Source: Microthrixaceae bacterium
GTDB lineage: Bacteria > Actinomycetota > Acidimicrobiia > Acidimicrobiales > Iamiaceae
Length of the DNA stretch: 64,000 bases
Direction: 5' to 3'
Assembly: GCA_016702505.1 (NCBI GenBank)
Contig: JADJDU010000009.1
Span: 62,001 to 126,000 of the forward strand
The translations under genes were made by a program, and so were the position numbers. Positions 20,102-27,521 of the stretch are shown in pieces; within the stretch, counting starts at the first letter, position 1; every line of letters starts with the position of its first letter. The notes beneath the pieces were generated by a model. That model ran no database searches, was not told the DNA's origin, and saw only the letters and a program-made list of their open reading frames with translations.

Positions 20102-20106
20102 GGTCC

Positions 20107-20310
20107 TCAGCCGGCGGGCTGCTCAGGGGTCGGTATGTTGTCGGCATTGCCCTTGGCGGCGGTGTAGATGATCCCGAGGACAACGATGGCAGCGCCGACG
20201 AGCAGGAAGGTGATGACCGCGACCTCGGTCGTGGTCATGCCCCGTTCATCGGTGGGGTCGATGCCGCAGCGGGCGCAGAGGTAGTCGAATATCAGGGTGA
20301 TGTCGGGCAT
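20107..20310 (-). CDS. Flp-type major pilin
   Basis: The 67-residue protein has a 24-residue leader ending DERG, then MTTTEVAVITFLLVGAA with the Glu at position 5 of the mature protein, a single helix and a short polar tail. This is the length and organisation of Flp/Tad major prepilins, which a prepilin peptidase cleaves after Gly. No prepilin peptidase (TadV) gene is seen in the window. It is placed between TadC and the pseudopilins, 37 bases downstream of TadC, with a ribosome binding site AAAGGA. Confidence 0.75.
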   Translation of the reverse strand: MPDITLIFDYLCARCGIDPTDERGMTTTEVAVITFLLVGAAIVVLGIIYTAAKGNADNIPTPEQPAG

Positions 20311-20347
20311 CGGATTGTCCTTTCTGGTGGGTGCAGGGGGAACTCGC

Positions 20348-21262
20348 TCAGGGGGTCGGCCCGCTCACCGAGGTGATCTGGGCGATGGCTGGGTAGGCGA
20401 TGAAGACGAGGAACCCGAACAGCAGGACGGCGACGGGGACGGTCATGCGTTCGGTGGCTGCTTCGGCGGCGGCTTCGGTCTCGGCGATCTGGTGGCCTCG
20501 GAGGGTGTCGGCCTTGGCTGCCAGTGATGCCCGGATGCGGGCGCCGTGGGATCCGGCGAGCGACACGCTGGCTGCGAGTTCGGCGAGTTCGGTCACGCCG
20601 AGCCGATCGGCGAATCCGGCGAAGGTGTCCCATGGAGATTGGCCGGTGAGGCGTGCTCGGCGCAGTTCGCTGCGGATGGTGCGGTAGCCCCACCCGTCTC
20701 CGGCGTCGGCGGCTGCGTGCAGGGCGGTTTCGATGCCGGCTCCTCCGGCGAGCAGGACGTTTACCAGGTCCAGGTAGGACGACAGGGCGTGGCGGAACGC
20801 TCGTCGGCGGCGTTCGGCCTCGTCGCGCAGCAAGAAGTCGGGGAGGATGAACCCGGCTGCGGCGGTGGCGAGGGACAGGACGCCGATGACACCGACGGGC
20901 ATGGTCATCCCGGCGAGGGTGAGGGCGACCGCCGCGAGGTTGGGGACGAGGAGTCCGGCGACGGCGCCGAGGAGCTTGTCGAAGGCGTGGCGTTCGGGGG
21001 TGCGTTCGACCAGCTCGAGCTCGCTGCGGAGCCCTGTCGAGGTGTCCTGTCCGACGGCCCCGATGATCCGCCGCGAGATCGACCCGATGCGGTCGATGGT
21101 CGGGTCCGCTGCTGGCGCGACGGTACCGATCGGTGTTCCTGGGCGGGCCAGGTCGGCGAGGACGAGCCCGATCGGGGTGGGTCGAGGGGCGAGCGCACGC
21201 CAGGTGATCAGCGCGCCGGCACCGATTCCCGCGCCGAGGAGGCACATGACGACGACGTTCAC
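20348..21262 (-). CDS. tadC: TadC-like type II secretion F-domain protein
   Basis: The GTG at 21262 overlaps the upstream stop as GTGA and gives 304 residues. There is an N-terminal helix, a pair of helices at about 110-155, a cytoplasmic four-helix T2SS F domain (SYLDLVNVLLAGGAGIETALHAAA...GWGYRTIRSEL...TFAGFADRLGV), and a C-terminal helix (VPVAVLLFGFLVFIAYPAIA). This is the TadC platform protein of Tad pili, which pairs with TadB in the inner membrane. Confidence 0.8.
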   Translation of the reverse strand: MNVVVMCLLGAGIGAGALITWRALAPRPTPIGLVLADLARPGTPIGTVAPAADPTIDRIGSISRRIIGAVGQDTSTGLRSELELVERTPERHAFDKLLGAVAGLLVPNLAAVALTLAGMTMPVGVIGVLSLATAAAGFILPDFLLRDEAERRRRAFRHALSSYLDLVNVLLAGGAGIETALHAAADAGDGWGYRTIRSELRRARLTGQSPWDTFAGFADRLGVTELAELAASVSLAGSHGARIRASLAAKADTLRGHQIAETEAAAEAATERMTVPVAVLLFGFLVFIAYPAIAQITSVSGPTP

Positions 21263-22121
21263 GGCTCGGCTCCCACCGCTGTCGGGCTGGCGGCTCGAGC
21301 CGTGAAGCGCTCGGGTAGGTCGATGCGGGCCATGCGGGTGAGGAGCCATCCGCCGGTGGCGAAGATGGCGCCGACGACGGCCAGAACGAGTTGACCAACG
21401 GGGCTGTCGTAGACGGCGAGGTAGTCCCGGTTGACCAGAGCGAGGAACACCACTGCGGCGACCACGACACCGACGATCACCTTGGTGGCAGTTCGCACTC
21501 TCGTGCGACCGACCTCGACGCGGATGCGCATCCTCGCCTCGCCGCGTGTGGCATCGGCGAGCCGGGACAGGAGGCTGGACAGGTCGCTGGCTTCCATCCG
21601 GGCGGCGATAACGAGCGCGGCGACGACCAGATCACCGGAGGGGTGGTTGAGGTCGTTGCCGAACGCGACGAGCGCATCGGGCAGCGGTTGGTGTTCGAGG
21701 CGACGGACGAGGGTGCGGACCTCGGGGGCGATCGGTGCGGGGGCGACGTTCGCTGTGGCGATGATGGCTTCTTCAAGCCCGGACGCGGCGACGATCGAGT
21801 CGCGGATCATCTCGGTCCACGAGGCGATGGCCTCGGTGCGGGCGATCTCACGGTCGCGGTGGCTCTTTCCTCCGAGCACACCCGGCAGGGCGGCGACGGT
21901 GAGCGCGCCGAGGACCCCGCCGACGAACCAGCCGGCGACCGCCCACACAACGATGAACGCAGCGACGCTGGACGCGATGCGGGCCGTTCTGGGGCCGCCG
22001 ACTCTGCGTTGTGCGCCGGCCCCACCCCTTCGAGGATCGGTCGGCCGGTGAGCCCGGCGGCGACGAGCAGGAGCCCCAGTGCTGCGCCGGCCGCGAGTGC
22101 GGCGATGACCAGGACGCTCAT
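21259..22121 (-). pseudogene. tadB: TadB-like T2SS F-domain protein with one frameshift
   Basis: The ATG at 22121 overlaps the TadA stop (ATGA) and encodes MSVLVIAALAAGAALGLLLV; near 22030 one base is missing and the remaining frame continues ARIASSVAAFIVVWAVAGWF, then the F domain (IRDSIVAASGLEEAIIATA...DALVAFGNDL...) and C-terminal helices, ending 21259. Together about 286 residues, normal for TadB. The TadB platform protein is required for pilus assembly, so a base-call error in the G/C run is as likely as true inactivation. Confidence 0.7.
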
Positions 22122-23491
22122 CGCCACCACCCGTCGGCCATGGCGTGCGCTTCGATGTCGAAGCCGTAGCGCTCGAGCTTGTCGGTCAGCTCTCGGGTAG
22201 GGGGCGCGGCCGGGGCCGCGGTGCCGGTGTCGTTGGGACGCCAGAGTTCGTTGGAGACGATGTGGGGGCCTTCGAGGGTGCCGGTGACCTGGCGGACGCT
22301 GGTGATGCGCCGTTCACCCTCGACCCAGCCGAGGTGCACGATGAGGTCGACGGCGTTGGCTACCAGCAGGTTCGTCACCTCGGGCACCAGCCGCTCGGGG
22401 GTCATGGCCGCGTACATGGCGAGCCGCCCGAAGACGCCCTTGGACGAGTCGGCGTGGATCGAGCACATCGACCCGTCGTTGCCTTGGGACATGGCGAGCA
22501 GCATCGGGAGCACCTCGGCGCCGCGAACCTCGCCGACGATGACGCGGTGTGGGTCCATGCGGAGCGCGGAGCGAACGAGGTCGGCGAGGGTGATCGCGCC
22601 GACGCCTTCGGTGTTGGGCTCGCGGGCTTCGAGGGTCTCGTGGTCAGGGTGGAGGTCCTCGAAGCGTTCCAGGCCGATCTCGAGTGAGTCCTCGACGGTG
22701 ATGAGCCGCTCGTCGGGTTCGATCTCGTTGATGAGGCAGCGAAGCATCGTGGTCTTGCCGGTGCCGGTGCCGCCGGCAACGATCACGTTCGCTCGGGCCC
22801 GCACCGCGGCCGACAGGAACCTGGCGAGCAGGTCGTTGCACACACCGCGTGCGACGAGCTGGTCGACACGGTGGATGTCGAAGTCGTGGCGGCGGATCGT
22901 CACCGTGGGTCGACCTGACACGGCCATGAGGGCGTGGAGCCGGTCGCCGTTGGGGAGTTGGAGGTTGAGCTCGGGTTGGGCGTGGTCCCAGCGGCGTTCG
23001 CTTCGACCAAGCCTCCGGGCCGCGGTGGCGATCAGCTCGACCAGCTCGTCGTCGGACGCTGCGACCGACGGGCCACGCACCTTGGTGCCGTCGCGCATGG
23101 TGAGCCACACCCGGTTCGCCCCCGAGATGTGGATGTCGCGGATCGACGGGTCGTCGAGCAGCGGTTGGAGGCGGGCGAGGCCGTGGAGTCGATCGAGCAC
23201 CGCGGTCATCACCGCGTCCTCGGTGGCTTCGTCGAGCGGTTGGCGACCTGTGGAGTAGGCGTCGGTTGCCAGTCGGCGCAGTTCGTCGGCCAACAGCTTG
23301 CGGGCCAGGGCTCGTTCATCGGATACCGACAGGCGGCCCCGGCCCTCGTCCTCATGGGCGCTGTGAGCGGCGGTGAGCGATTCGCCGACGATGCGATGCA
23401 ATCGGCCGACGAGCTCAGCGGCCTCGCCCTCGAGCGGGGCCGACGACGCGGTCGAGGTCGTGGGTGGCGTGAGTGCGACGGTGGCGCTCAT
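22118..23491 (-). CDS. tadA: TadA/CpaF pilus assembly ATPase
   Basis: This 457-residue protein has the CpaF/TadA secretion ATPase core: Walker A GGTGTGKTT at about 248-256, an Asp box region, and the Walker B/His-box segment RMDPHRVIVGEVRGAEV...GSMCSIHADS. It hydrolyses ATP to drive Tad pilus extension and retraction at the inner membrane. The start overlaps the TadZ stop as TGATG, and the end overlaps TadB. Confidence 0.9.
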   Translation of the reverse strand: MSATVALTPPTTSTASSAPLEGEAAELVGRLHRIVGESLTAAHSAHEDEGRGRLSVSDERALARKLLADELRRLATDAYSTGRQPLDEATEDAVMTAVLDRLHGLARLQPLLDDPSIRDIHISGANRVWLTMRDGTKVRGPSVAASDDELVELIATAARRLGRSERRWDHAQPELNLQLPNGDRLHALMAVSGRPTVTIRRHDFDIHRVDQLVARGVCNDLLARFLSAAVRARANVIVAGGTGTGKTTMLRCLINEIEPDERLITVEDSLEIGLERFEDLHPDHETLEAREPNTEGVGAITLADLVRSALRMDPHRVIVGEVRGAEVLPMLLAMSQGNDGSMCSIHADSSKGVFGRLAMYAAMTPERLVPEVTNLLVANAVDLIVHLGWVEGERRITSVRQVTGTLEGPHIVSNELWRPNDTGTAAPAAPPTRELTDKLERYGFDIEAHAMADGWWR

Positions 23492-24210
23492 CAGACCGTC
23501 ACGACGTCAGGGACTTGGGCGGCGGGCTGGTCGATGATGTCCGCGAGCCCAGCGACGGCTCGGGACAGCCGGGAGCGGGCGAGGGATCGGGAGGTGGTTC
23601 CGCCGTCGCGGAGGTGGGCGGCAGTCGTGGGGTCGTCGGGCAAGTGGGCCAAGACCGGCGCGCCGAGTGAGTCACCGATCTCGGTGGGCCGGTAGGTGCC
23701 GTCACCGACGAGCACCACGCCGACCTGCACGCCGCGGTGGCCGAGGTTGGTGGCGTTCAGTGTTGCGACCGCGTGGGATGCGGCGACGAGCTCCTCGGCA
23801 TTGGGTCGGGCCAACACCAACACCACCTCGGCGGCGTCGAGGACGCGCGGGCGGCGCCACATCCGGCCGACATCAACGACCACCGTCCCGTCCGAACGGC
23901 CAAGAACCCCCACGATCCGCTCCCCCGCTGTCCGCCACAACGACTCCGCGGTCTCCGCGGCGTCCGGGCCGACCAGCACCGGGATGCCGCCGGCGTTCTG
24001 GGCGTGGTCGAGCCAACCGCCGGGCTCGTGTGGGTTCGCCGCAGCCAGCGTGACCAGGCCCGGTTCGCGTCCGAGCCCGTAGCGGATCGCGACCACTCCA
24101 CCGGACAGGTCCGCCTCCACCATCACGGCGTCGAGGTGCGACGCGACGAGCAGAGCGGTGGTGGTGACCCCGGGTGCGCCCCGGGCCGAGCACAACGCCA
24201 CGGCTCTCAT
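23491..24210 (-). CDS. TadZ/CpaE-like P-loop ATPase with deviant Walker A
   Basis: This 239-residue protein has a MinD/ParA-like fold: SARGAPGVTTTALLVAS at the P-loop, an acidic ADLSGG in the place of the Walker A' Asp, and TVVVDVGR at Walker B. The P-loop lacks the usual Lys before Thr, as reported for some TadZ proteins. TadZ/CpaE localises the Tad machine at the cell pole. It lies between CpaB and TadA, overlapping both by 4 and 3 bases. Confidence 0.75.
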   Translation of the reverse strand: MRAVALCSARGAPGVTTTALLVASHLDAVMVEADLSGGVVAIRYGLGREPGLVTLAAANPHEPGGWLDHAQNAGGIPVLVGPDAAETAESLWRTAGERIVGVLGRSDGTVVVDVGRMWRRPRVLDAAEVVLVLARPNAEELVAASHAVATLNATNLGHRGVQVGVVLVGDGTYRPTEIGDSLGAPVLAHLPDDPTTAAHLRDGGTTSRSLARSRLSRAVAGLADIIDQPAAQVPDVVTV

Positions 24211-24941
24211 GGCGACACCTGCACGAGCCGCAATGACCCCGACCCCGCCCGGGCGGCAACCGCAACCGCGTCGCCCTCCGGCGCGAGGATCGACACGAGC
24301 AGTCGGTCACTTGTCAGCTCCTCGACCGAGACGACGGTCGCCCCGCGGGCGATCACCACGTCGCCGGTACCAGTGGTGGCGTCGGCACCGTCGTCGCTTG
24401 TGTCGCCTTCCTCAGCCTCGTTTGCGACCGGGTCGGCGGGGTCGACGGTTCGAACCACGTTGACGAGGTCACCCGGGGACAGTCCCATCGCTGGGTAGCC
24501 GCCCGGTTCGAGCGACAGGCCGACGATGCCGTCGCCCGCCTCGAGCGCAGGACGGTCTGCGACGACCGAACGCGTGAGCAGGGTTCCCGGTGCGAGGTCG
24601 ACGAGCGCCACCTGGCCGACCACGCTGTTCAGGTCGGCTTGGGTCAGGTGGGCGAGCGTGTCGTCGCTGGCGACGTAGACCACACGAACATCGGACGACG
24701 ACAGCGTCTGGCCTCGTTCCACGGTGCCGACGACGGCAAGCGCTGGTGACTTGTCGACGGCGCTCAGGTGCCACAGAACCGCGCCGAGAGCGAACACGGT
24801 CATCACCAGCACGCCGACAACCAGCTCGGGCATGCGCACGCGGCGGCGGGGTGGAGCGATGCCCGCTACCGGGGCGGGGCGGTGCCCATTCGTGCTCGGT
24901 GCTCCCGATCGGGGCGCGCGGACGGTTGGGGTGGATGCCAT
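24207..24941 (-). CDS. cpaB: CpaB/RcpC-like SAF-domain protein
   Basis: The ATG at 24941 gives 244 residues with a short basic tail, one helix at about 38-60, and an SAF domain (VERGQTLSSSDVRVVYVAS...VGQVALVDLAPGTLLTRSVV). CpaB/RcpC proteins contact the Tad secretin or pilus in the envelope. The stop overlaps the TadZ start (ATGA). The C-terminal domain is acidic and Gly-rich. Confidence 0.75.
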   Translation of the reverse strand: MASTPTVRAPRSGAPSTNGHRPAPVAGIAPPRRRVRMPELVVGVLVMTVFALGAVLWHLSAVDKSPALAVVGTVERGQTLSSSDVRVVYVASDDTLAHLTQADLNSVVGQVALVDLAPGTLLTRSVVADRPALEAGDGIVGLSLEPGGYPAMGLSPGDLVNVVRTVDPADPVANEAEEGDTSDDGADATTGTGDVVIARGATVVSVEELTSDRLLVSILAPEGDAVAVAARAGSGSLRLVQVSP

Positions 24942-24942
24942 G

Positions 24943-25815
24943 TCAGTCGCCTCTCGTGCCGATCGCTTGGATCTCTCCCACCTCGACATCGAGGGTTGAG
25001 GTGCGGGTGATCGCCGGGAGGGTCCCACCGAACGGCGCATTCGAGGTCCAGGTGATCTCGAGGCGGACCGTGGCCGAGAGGTCGAAGGTGCCGCCGTCGG
25101 CCGAGGCTGACGACCGGCGGTAGGTGTGGGTGCAGTTGCTGGCGTCCTCGTCGACGCCGGGCGACCAGGCGACGCCGGGGCCACGGCACACTTCGCTGCC
25201 ACCATCACCGGTGCCCCAGGTGACCGACACCGGTCGAGCGGTCACCGTCGACCACACCCGGCCCGCCTGCGCGGTGGCGGTGTAGGGCTGCCACCACGAC
25301 GAGTCGATCCACAACCAGGTCGGGATCTGCACGTACAGCCGTCCGCTCTCTTCTGGGCTCGTGCGGATCGCAGGCGGCGCGATCTCCACGGACTGCAACG
25401 CCTGCTGAGCCAGAGCGACCGGGTCGACCAGACCACCCTCGGGGATGATGAAGTAGCCGTCGACAGCCACTGCGCCGGTGCCCTCGCACCAGTACTCGAG
25501 CCAGCGTCCCGTCGCCGAGTGCTGGGTCTGGAGGGTGTCGACGTCGTAGATGCCCATCTGGAAGTCGTCCTCGATGACGACGTGCCACTCACACGGCGGA
25601 CCTTCCCCTCCTCCTCCTCCTCCACCGCCACCCGAGCCGCCACCACCGGGGTTCGCGGTGCCGTCGCCTGCGGTGGCCGTCGGGTCGCCGTCGCCATCGA
25701 CGTAGGCGCCACCTCCTCCACCTGGAGGAGGACGGTTGCCGGCACCGGCCGGTGTCGTGGCAAGCAGGACCGAGGCCCCGGCGAGGAGCAACGCCGTCAA
25801 GACGCGAGTGCGCAT
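24943..25815 (-). CDS. Exported protein of the Tad operon, unknown function
   Basis: The ATG at 25815 (MRTRVLTALLLAGASV) is preceded by GAGGGGG and gives 290 residues. A signal peptide is followed by a Gly-rich linker and a domain rich in Trp and Tyr containing CEWHVVIEDD and several Cys, with PKD/Ig-like spacing towards the end (YRRSSASADGGTFDLSATV). I do not recognise the family. Proteins of this kind accompany tad genes in actinobacterial elements and may be surface components of the pilus system. The stop is 1 base before the CpaB start. Confidence 0.6.
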   Translation of the reverse strand: MRTRVLTALLLAGASVLLATTPAGAGNRPPPGGGGGAYVDGDGDPTATAGDGTANPGGGGSGGGGGGGGGEGPPCEWHVVIEDDFQMGIYDVDTLQTQHSATGRWLEYWCEGTGAVAVDGYFIIPEGGLVDPVALAQQALQSVEIAPPAIRTSPEESGRLYVQIPTWLWIDSSWWQPYTATAQAGRVWSTVTARPVSVTWGTGDGGSEVCRGPGVAWSPGVDEDASNCTHTYRRSSASADGGTFDLSATVRLEITWTSNAPFGGTLPAITRTSTLDVEVGEIQAIGTRGD

Positions 25816-26447
25816 CCGGCCACCCCCTCGAACTGCTGGAGGAGTCGAGCCTCCGACACCTTCCACACCCCGTCGACCCGAAGCATCTCGGCCTGGACGT
25901 TGTGGGTGCTGACCGAGTCGTCGACCACCTCACCGGTGTCGCGGCTCACGACCAGGCCGTCATCGACCACGCACTCCTGGACCACGGCACGGTCGCCGTC
26001 GATCTCCACCACTGTTACCCGCTGGATGTTGTGAGGTTCCGTGGCTCGCTCGAACGCGACACCCGCGTCGAGGTTGGACTGGGTCTCGGCAACCACCGCA
26101 TCGAGCTGACGGCCAGTGGCGAAGTCGCGCAACGCCGGATCGTCGGGGTTCGGGACCCCAGCGTTCGCGTTGAAGCGCGCGTTCCAGTAGCCGACGTAGC
26201 GATCGATCACCTCCTGCTCCGCGGTCGTACCCGGAGCAGTGGTGACCGGTGTGGCCTCGGTCGTGGTCGTCGTGGTGTCCCGCGACGTCGAGGACGTCGA
26301 CGCGGTGGTCGATGTCCTGTCTGCGGCGGTCGTCGACGACGCCGCGGTATCGCTGTCGTCATCGCTGCAACCGGCGAGCGCGAGGACCAGCGCAACACAG
26401 AGGGCGCTGATCACGGCGCGTCGGGGTGGGTGACCGAACCAAGGCAT
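25797..26447 (-). CDS. Lipoprotein, first gene of the Tad operon
   Basis: The ATG at 26447 has GAGGAGG 8 bases upstream and gives 216 residues. The signal peptide ends in a lipobox LALAGC at about residues 22-27, then a Ser/Thr/Asp-rich linker, and an NTF2-like domain (EVIDRYVGYWNARF...VVEIDGDRAVVQECVVDDGLVV). The function is unknown; it is probably an outer-face component of the pilus system. It overlaps the next gene by 19 bases. The 236 bases upstream contain three GGGTAC repeats but no copy of the transfer motif. Confidence 0.65.
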   Translation of the reverse strand: MPWFGHPPRRAVISALCVALVLALAGCSDDDSDTAASSTTAADRTSTTASTSSTSRDTTTTTTEATPVTTAPGTTAEQEVIDRYVGYWNARFNANAGVPNPDDPALRDFATGRQLDAVVAETQSNLDAGVAFERATEPHNIQRVTVVEIDGDRAVVQECVVDDGLVVSRDTGEVVDDSVSTHNVQAEMLRVDGVWKVSEARLLQQFEGVAGCALAS

Positions 26448-26683
26448 GGGTGTGCCTCCTCGTCCGAGGGGACCCGTACCCAGCGCCGACCATCCCACCA
26501 ACACGGGACGGCGGCGGACCGTACCCATGAGGGATCGACAGCGAGTGGCGCTGAGGTGGGAGGTCCGCCCCGTATCGGTCAGGCAGACGAGACCGGGCCG
26601 ACCACGACGTCGACCAGCAACGACGGTACCCGATCGTCTCGGAGTTGTCTCCTGACCTCGGGTCGATCCCGCTCGAGGACCCA

Positions 26684-27382
26684 TCAGCTCGCCAGCGGCA
26701 GGACGCGCAGGCAGCGCTCGGCGCGGGTGCGTCGACGCCAGATCGCGTCCGCCGACATGTTCATGTCCGCGGCCACGTCGACCAGCGACTCACCGCCGAG
26801 GCGGGTGCGGATGATCGTCGCCAGCGCGGCGCTGGAGACCATGCCCTGCTCCTGGGCGCTGCGGAGCTCGTCGAACAGCTCCTGCTCGCAGACGACCTGT
26901 TCCGGAGTCGGGTTGGGATCGGCGCCGAAGCGCCGGTTGTGCAGCTCGGGTTCGACCGGGCACTCGATCGTGGCCCTGTTGCGGAGGAACTCCTTGCGGA
27001 CGTCGAGCACCACGTTCGCCGCCACCGGTCCCGGCCGCTGCGGCGGGTAGGTGCGGATCCGGTTCCACGCGATCGACACGACCTCACCCACCGAGTCCGG
27101 CTCGTCGTGCGCCACCCCGGCGACCACGCGGACGACGCCGCCCAGCAGCGCCTGGAGCAGCGTGCGGGCCGCGACTTCATCGACGGGGGCCTCGGTGGCG
27201 AGCACCCGCAACGCGCTGGCCCCCCAGTCGCGTCTGCCCCGGGTGTCGACGAAGTCGTTCAGGCTCTGGACTTGGCCCAGCTCGGGGTGACGGGCCGTCC
27301 AGCGCATCAGCGCTCGACGAGCCTTCGGAGAGCGGGCCAACGTGGCCCACTCCTCGTTCAGAGCGTGCACGATCGTTGTCAT
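26684..27382 (-). CDS. Sigma-factor-like regulator of the element
   Basis: I use the ATG at 27382 (MTTIVHALNEEWATLA, 232 residues) because AGGAGGT lies 8 bases upstream. Residues ~85-145 resemble a divergent sigma region 2 (LLQALLGGVVRVVAG...VVSIAWNRIRTY...VRKEFLRNR) and residues ~190-228 a region 4 helix-turn-helix (SLVDVAADMNMSADAIWRRRTRAE). It could direct transcription of element promoters such as the repeated transfer motif, which is inference only. The ribosome binding site is inside a perfect 10-bp inverted repeat. It could also be a plain HTH regulator. Confidence 0.5.
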   Translation of the reverse strand: MTTIVHALNEEWATLARSPKARRALMRWTARHPELGQVQSLNDFVDTRGRRDWGASALRVLATEAPVDEVAARTLLQALLGGVVRVVAGVAHDEPDSVGEVVSIAWNRIRTYPPQRPGPVAANVVLDVRKEFLRNRATIECPVEPELHNRRFGADPNPTPEQVVCEQELFDELRSAQEQGMVSSAALATIIRTRLGGESLVDVAADMNMSADAIWRRRTRAERCLRVLPLAS

Positions 27383-27390
27383 CGGGAGGA

Positions 27391-27420
27391 CCTCCTGGTG
27401 CTGGTTGGACACCAGGAGGC
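27391..27420 (-). promoter_or_regulatory. Hairpin burying the Shine-Dalgarno of the sigma-like gene
   Basis: CCTCCTGGTG at 27392-27401 is repeated inverted as CACCAGGAGG at 27411-27420 with a 9-base loop. In the minus-strand mRNA the ribosome binding site AGGAGGT (27391-27397) forms one arm, so the fold would block initiation at 27382. No ligand or protein is known. Confidence 0.6.
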
Positions 27421-27432
27421 TCCGCGCGGCCC

Positions 27433-27511
27433 ATCCCGTTGGCTCTCCCGTTACCTATCCGGTTGGCGAAAAATCCTCGAGATTCTTCAACCGGATACCC
27501 AACGGGATAGA
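27433..27511. repeat. Cluster of CCGGATA/CCGTTGG short repeats, also a possible terminator
   Basis: CATCCCGTTGGC, CTATCCGGTTGGC, CAACCGGATACC and CAACGGGATAG follow each other here in both orientations. TATCCGGTTG at 27457-27466 and CAACCGGATA at 27489-27498 form a 10-bp inverted repeat that could act as a terminator between the ABC-F and sigma-like genes. Members of the same family recur at 30070, 30579 and 31666. Confidence 0.6.
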
Positions 27512-27521
27512 CAGCGCGATG

